Shown: in pieces, positions 62,654-64,000 of the stretch
Layout: each line of letters opens with the position of its first letter
Position numbering within the stretch: the stretch's first letter is position 1
DNA from: JAAYKT01 sp964408955
GTDB taxonomy: Bacteria > Bacillota > Clostridia > Lutisporales > Lutisporaceae
DNA: 64,000 bases
NCBI GenBank assembly: GCA_964408955.1
Contig: CAYPBK010000003.1
Span: 1-64,000, forward strand
Direction: 5' to 3'
Translations under genes and position numbers: made by a program
The notes under the pieces: generated by a model
Told to the model about the DNA's origin: nothing
Databases searched by the model: none
Seen by the model: only the letters and a program-made list of their open reading frames with translations

Positions 62654-62706
62654 AAGAAACCCTTTGCTTAACATAGTAAATTGTTAAGTAGAGGGTTCTT
62701 TTTTAT
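62654..62706 (+). terminator. Strong terminator before yqfC
   Basis: AAGAAACCCT...CTTAACA (62654-62672) pairs with TGTTAAG...AGGGTTCTT (62682-62700) and is followed by TTTTTTATT. Confidence 0.85.
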
Positions 62707-62786
62707 TCAGCCTAACGGCAAATACCCGGGAAGGTTTTTTGTTCTAAAGCCAATGGTCATACATAAATTATAGTGAGGTGTATGCT

Positions 62787-63059
62787 ATGAATGAAAAATA
62801 CTTTAAAGTTAAAGAAAAGCTTTCCGATGCACTAGAGCTCCCTAAAGATATAACCATGGACATATCAAGGATGGTGATATTAGGTCGTGAGGATATAGTT
62901 ATCGAAAATCATAAAGGTATAATAGATTATAGTGAGGAGAGAATTAGCATCAATACAGGAATTGGTACAATTGTAATTAATGGTAATCATTTAATTATTA
63001 AATCAATAGTGCAAGAAGAGATAGTGTTAAAGGGCAATATAGTGAGCATAAGCTTTTAA
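62787..63059 (+). CDS. yqfC: Sporulation protein YqfC
   Basis: A 90-residue YabP/YqfC protein: KLSDALELPKDITMDISRMVILGREDIVIENHKGIIDY and a beta-strand-rich end (GTIVINGNHLIIKSI). Expressed in the mother cell under sigma-E in Bacillus; function unclear. ATG 62787 has GAGGTG. A repeat separates it from yqfD. Confidence 0.93.
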   Translation: MNEKYFKVKEKLSDALELPKDITMDISRMVILGREDIVIENHKGIIDYSEERISINTGIGTIVINGNHLIIKSIVQEEIVLKGNIVSISF

Positions 63060-63069
63060 TATATTTTTT

Positions 63070-63157
63070 ACCGTAGATTGATGATCTTGGAACTTTGCAG
63101 TCATATCAAATATAATAAAATATTCTGAAACTACGGTTATATCTAAACTGTAGTTAT
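63070..63157. repeat. Small intergenic repeat, copy C (degenerate)
   Basis: CTTGGAACTTTGCAGTCATA through ACTGTAGTTAT (63086-63157) matches copies A and B with many changes. ACCGTAG (63070-63076) and CTACGGT (63131-63137) form an inverted repeat. It lies in the yqfC-yqfD gap. Confidence 0.6.
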
Positions 63158-63174
63158 ATTTAAGAGGTGAAATC

Positions 63175-64000
63175 ATGCTTATCCCACGTATATGGAATTA
63201 TTTTTGCGGTTATGTTATTATTACTGTTAAAGGTGGAAGGGTAGAAGAATTTATTAACCTTGCAGTGGAAAACCATATCTATTTATGGGATATAGAAAAG
63301 CTTAGTTTTTCAACGATTAGCACAAAGATAAGCATTAAAGATTTTTTTAAGCTACGTAGGATATTAAAAATTACGGGAAGTAAAATAAATGTTTCAGAAA
63401 AACATGGAATGCCTTTTAAAATTAGGTCTATTAAAAAAAAGAAAATATTCTTATTTGGACTGGGGGCATTATTTGTTTTTTTATACTTTTTAAGTTCATA
63501 TATTTGGATGATTGAAATTAGCGGGCAAAAATCTGTTTCGGAAGAGGATGTTTTAAAAGAGCTTAATAAAAAAGGCTTTCATGTCGGCATAACAAAAAGA
63601 AAAATTGATAAAAGAAGAATAGAAAATGAAATGCTGATAGATATGCCCGGGCTAACCTGGATAGGGATAGAGATTAAAGGAACAAAGGCTTACATTACAG
63701 TTTCAGAAAGGGTAGCTGAGCCTAATTATATAAATATTAATGAACCTTGTGATATAATAGCTTTAAAAAACGCAGTAATAGATAAAATACACATTTTAAA
63801 AGGTGATGGTATAGTCAAGGATGGAGATACTGTAGAAAAGGGTCAGCTTTTAGTTACGGGAATCATAGAAAGAGAAAACAGTGAAACCAGGTACGTGCAT
63901 TCCATGGCAAAGGTGCTGGCAAGAACATGGTATGAAGATATTGAAGAAATAAATCTTAAGCAGACCAGGTTAATAAAGACCGGAAGAACAAGTAAAATTT
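63175..64000 (+). CDS. yqfD: Sporulation protein YqfD, truncated by window end
   Basis: The open frame from ATG 63175 (SD AAGAGGTG) runs off the right edge after 275 residues. MLIPRIWNYFCGYVIITVKG, a charged soluble region, a transmembrane helix (IFLFGLGALFVFLYFLSSYIW) and a beta-rich extracytoplasmic region (LLIDMPGLTWIGIEIKGTKAY-like, here MLIDMPGLTWIGIEIKG) match YqfD/SpoIV-stage proteins. It should lie in the mother-cell membrane and is next in the conserved yqfC-yqfD order, with phoH expected beyond. Confidence 0.94.
   Translation, partial: MLIPRIWNYFCGYVIITVKGGRVEEFINLAVENHIYLWDIEKLSFSTISTKISIKDFFKLRRILKITGSKINVSEKHGMPFKIRSIKKKKIFLFGLGALFVFLYFLSSYIWMIEISGQKSVSEEDVLKELNKKGFHVGITKRKIDKRRIENEMLIDMPGLTWIGIEIKGTKAYITVSERVAEPNYININEPCDIIALKNAVIDKIHILKGDGIVKDGDTVEKGQLLVTGIIERENSETRYVHSMAKVLARTWYEDIEEINLKQTRLIKTGRTSKI

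Overview
The window looks like a chromosomal segment of a low-GC, spore-forming, anaerobic member of the Clostridia. The evidence is the AT-rich sequence, Shine-Dalgarno motifs with frequent TTG/GTG starts, sporulation genes (gpr, spoIIP, yqfC, yqfD), butyrate kinase, rubrerythrin and a complete selenocysteine (Sec) decoding system. I cannot name the genus. No rRNA operon, CRISPR array or prophage is visible.

Layout. 1-0.9 kb is a mobile-element margin: the tail of an unrecognised gene and a RelB/DinJ antitoxin whose YoeB-like toxin is broken by an in-frame TGA. 1-30 kb is a mosaic of small operons: an ABC-F resistance-type ATPase with a long attenuator leader; a prolyl-tRNA-editing protein; a GHL10-amidase cell-wall enzyme; butyrate kinase; MarR-MATE; asnS; a large FtsA-like protein with VanW and DUF2225 partners; an unusual short-variable-arm tRNA with anticodon CAG; a HAD phosphatase with a CofE-like ligase; rubrerythrin; hisS behind a leader peptide with tandem His codons; a PduO-type adenosyltransferase; a diguanylate cyclase; a HesB-like selenoprotein read through UGA; an ABC exporter; an orphan Cas2-like protein; and an alanine/glycine symporter.

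30-63 kb follows the conserved Firmicutes order nadD-yqeK-rsfS-comEA ... comEC-holA-rpsT-gpr-spoIIP-(yqxA position)-lepA-hemW-hrcA-grpE-dnaK-dnaJ-prmA-rsmE-mtaB-rpsU-yqeY-nfeD-floA-(yqfB position)-yqfC-yqfD. The Sec genes selD-selA-selB and tRNA-Sec sit inside this block between comEA and comEC. SelD is itself a selenoprotein (Sec17). dnaJ is frameshifted by a short deletion. The hrcA-grpE-dnaK operon has a perfect CIRCE operator.

How it works together. SelD makes selenophosphate, SelA converts Ser-tRNA(Sec) to Sec-tRNA(Sec), and SelB delivers it to UGA codons followed by a hairpin. The two selenoprotein genes here carry candidate SECIS hairpins with the same apical CAGGTT. Several genes show readable regulation in cis: the attenuator before the ABC-F gene, a 15-bp palindrome on the MarR promoter, the His leader before hisS, a PerR-like box before rubrerythrin, a CsoR/CstR-like palindrome before the HesB selenoprotein, and CIRCE. 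A family of small GTTACTG...CAGTAAC intergenic repeats is scattered through the window, one copy lying between yqfC and yqfD.
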